Assembly: GCA_014859985.1 (NCBI GenBank)
Contig: JACZKN010000513.1
Coordinates: 1-6,625, forward strand
Reading direction: 5' to 3'
Source of the DNA: Candidatus Krumholzibacteriia bacterium
GTDB lineage: Bacteria > Krumholzibacteriota > Krumholzibacteriia > LZORAL124-64-63
DNA length: 6,625 nt
The translations under genes were made by a program, and so were the position numbers. Position 1 is the first letter of the stretch. Every line of letters starts with the position of its first letter. The notes beneath the pieces are model-generated. The model searched no databases. It was given only the letters and a program-made list of their open reading frames with translations, and was not told the DNA's origin. Of the stretch, positions 5,331-6,625 are shown piece after piece.

Positions 5331-5340
5331 ATTCCCGGCC
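5315..5340 (-). terminator. Imperfect hairpin after the norR-like stop, overlapping the tRNA -35
   Basis: GGAAT (5321-5325) and ATTCC (5331-5335) pair around a five-base loop. Outside them GGCC (5315-5318) can pair with GGCC (5337-5340) after a small asymmetric bulge. The stem starts 12 bases after the regulator's stop codon (5353-5355, - strand), where a terminator would be expected. No T-tract follows. Its loop and inner arm contain the tRNA promoter's -35. Confidence 0.4.
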
Positions 5341-5352
5341 GTGGGCGGACGA

Positions 5353-6625
5353 TCAGCCCTTCAGGCCCAGGCGCCGCGCCAGGTGGTGCAGGTTGCTGCG
5401 GTGCACGCCCAGGTCGCGCGCGGCGGCGGCCCAGTTGCCGTCGTTGCGGCCGAGGGCCCGCTCGATCTCCCGGCGCTGGAACTCGCGGGTGCGGTCGCGC
5501 AAACCCAGGTCCGCCGCGGGGGTGCGCTGGGGGGCGTCGTCGCTGCCCGCTGCGCCGGCGAAGCCCGCGTCGGCCGGCCCGTTCAGCCCGAAATCGCCCG
5601 GCTCCAGCAGCAGCAGCCCGCGCTCGGGGCGGTTGCGCGAGCGGCGCAGCACCGCCCGGCTGATCACGTTCTCCAGCTCGCGCACGTTCCCCGGCCAATC
5701 GCCCGCCACCAGCAGCGCGCGCGCCTCCGGGGACAGGCGCAAGGGGCCGAGGCCCAGCCGGCGGCGGCTCTCGTCCAGGAAGTGGGCCGCGAGCACGGGG
5801 ATGTCGTCGCGCCGGTCCCGCAAGGGCGGCACGAGCAGCGGGTAGACGGCCAGGCGGTGGTAGAGGTCGGCGCGGAAGCGGCCGGCGGCGATCTCCCGTT
5901 CGAGATCGCGGTTGGTCGCGGCGATCACACGCACGTCCACGCGGTGGGCGCGGTCGTCGCCGACGCGCTGCACCTCGCCCTGCTGCAGCGCGCGCAGCAG
6001 CTTCGGCTGCAGGGGCAGGGGGAGTTCGCCCACCTCGTCCAGGAACAGGGTCGCGCCGTGGGCCAGTTCGAACTTGCCGCGGCGGTCGCGGGTGGCGCCG
6101 GTGAAGGCGCCGGCCACGTGGCCGAACAGCTCGCTTTCGGCGATGGACTCGGGCAGGGCGGCGCAGTTGATCTGGATCAGCGCTTCGTCGCGGCGGGACG
6201 AGGCGGCGTGGATCTGGCCGGCCACCAGCTCCTTGCCCGTGCCGGTCTCGCCGGTAATCAGCACCGGCAGGTCGCTGCCCGCCACGATGCCGATCTCCTG
6301 CAGCAGGCGGCGGGCGGCCGGGGAATCGCCGACGATCTGGGTGCGCACGGCCGCGCGCTGCAATTCGCGGGCGACGGCGCCCTTGTGCTCGGCCACCCGC
6401 TCGAGGGTCTCGATCAGGGCGGTCGTGTGCAGGGCGGCGCCGGCCAGGGCGGCCAGGGCCTCAAGCCAGCGGGGCTCCAGGCCGGCGAAGGCGCCCGGGT
6501 CGAGGGCGTCGGCGGTCAGCACGCCGATCACCTGGCCTCCTTCGATCAGGCGGCAGCCGAGGCAGGCGTGCACGTGGGCCAGGGCCCGGGGGTCGGCGGC
6601 CAGTTGCCCGTCGAAGGGGTCGGGC
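5353..6625 (-). CDS. norR: NorR-type sigma-54-dependent nitric oxide response activator (5' end missing)
   Basis: Enhancer-binding activator for sigma-54 RNA polymerase; 423 residues are visible and the frame stays open to the window edge. The GTG at 6571-6573 is internal, not the start, because the codons beyond it encode conserved GAF-domain sequence. Visible residues: end of the GAF sensor domain (1-75) with PDPFDG (1-6), HVHAC (17-21) and GVLTADAL (34-41); a linker; and a complete AAA+ domain with Walker A GETGTGKE (125-132), the sigma-54 contact loop GAFTGA (172-177), Walker B LFLDE (193-197) and GNVREL (312-317). A Fis-type helix-turn-helix near the end has NWAAAARDLGVHRSNLHHLARRLGLK (395-422 region). 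PDPFDG, VHAC and the C-terminal helix pattern are those of NorR, which senses NO through a mononuclear iron in its GAF domain. Asp2, Asp5, Cys21 and Asp39 fall where E. coli NorR has iron-site residues, as I recall them. Known NorR proteins activate divergent NO-detoxification genes (norVW or hmp); any such gene here lies beyond the right edge. A related GAF/sigma-54 activator remains possible. Confidence 0.88.
   Translation of the reverse strand, partial: PDPFDGQLAADPRALAHVHACLGCRLIEGGQVIGVLTADALDPGAFAGLEPRWLEALAALAGAALHTTALIETLERVAEHKGAVARELQRAAVRTQIVGDSPAARRLLQEIGIVAGSDLPVLITGETGTGKELVAGQIHAASSRRDEALIQINCAALPESIAESELFGHVAGAFTGATRDRRGKFELAHGATLFLDEVGELPLPLQPKLLRALQQGEVQRVGDDRAHRVDVRVIAATNRDLEREIAAGRFRADLYHRLAVYPLLVPPLRDRRDDIPVLAAHFLDESRRRLGLGPLRLSPEARALLVAGDWPGNVRELENVISRAVLRRSRNRPERGLLLLEPGDFGLNGPADAGFAGAAGSDDAPQRTPAADLGLRDRTREFQRREIERALGRNDGNWAAAARDLGVHRSNLHHLARRLGLKG

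Noticed and set aside
5309..5845. + strand open frame opposite the norR-like gene
   Set aside because: Rich in Ser, Arg and Pro with no domain; the - strand frame has complete AAA+ and HTH motifs.
6571..6573. GTG as the start of the norR-like gene
   Set aside because: The upstream codons in the same frame encode PDPFDG and neighbouring GAF residues conserved in NorR, so the gene continues past the window edge.
1..6625. CRISPR array, insertion sequence, phage or toxin-antitoxin module
   Set aside because: No spaced direct repeats, transposase motifs, terminal inverted repeats, target duplications or integrase-like genes were seen. The tRNA 3' end shows no duplicated copy within the window that would mark an integration site.

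Overview
The window is a GC-rich bacterial chromosome segment. The likeliest source is an uncultured or little-studied lineage of the FCB superphylum or a neighbouring phylum (Krumholzibacteriota/Eisenbacteria-like). The main clue is the secreted protein at 1980-2984, which ends in a FlgD-type Ig-like domain opening with an 'NPxNP' motif (here PNPCNP), a hallmark of secreted proteins in those lineages. A six-repeat PD40 propeller lipoprotein and a membrane protein with bactofilin-like repeats fit the same setting. The phylum is inferred, not shown.

Layout, left to right. (1) The last 30 codons of an unidentified + strand gene end at 95. Four bases later a 514-residue membrane protein begins (100-1644): export signal, helical stalk, short beta-helix-like repeats, then about five membrane helices. 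(2) A 335-base gap (1645-1979) has weak hairpins, a sharply AT-rich island and a good promoter candidate (TTGTAT, 17 bases, TATGAT). (3) That promoter appears to serve an envelope pair: a secreted HEMGH zinc-metallopeptidase-like protein with the C-terminal Ig-like domain (1980-2984) and a PD40 propeller lipoprotein (3103-4005). A very strong intrinsic terminator at 4045-4078 closes the unit. (4) A separate gene (4182-5051), preceded by an almost perfect 18-base palindrome, encodes an exported protein I cannot assign. (5) A compact tRNA-Glu(UUC) unit lies on the - strand, with a consensus -35, a 17-base spacer, a -10, encoded CCA and an intrinsic terminator. (6) The right end, also - strand, is most of a NorR-type sigma-54 activator: the end of the GAF domain, a full AAA+ domain with GAFTGA, and a Fis-type HTH. 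Its 5' end lies beyond the window.

The left 5 kb is devoted to the cell envelope: four of the five + strand genes are exported or membrane proteins. The right end pairs a housekeeping tRNA with a nitric-oxide-response regulator whose targets are not in view. I see no mobile element, CRISPR array, phage gene or toxin-antitoxin module. The least described items are the 514-residue membrane protein, the metallopeptidase/propeller pair and the unassigned exported protein. None of them can be called a new system from this sequence alone.
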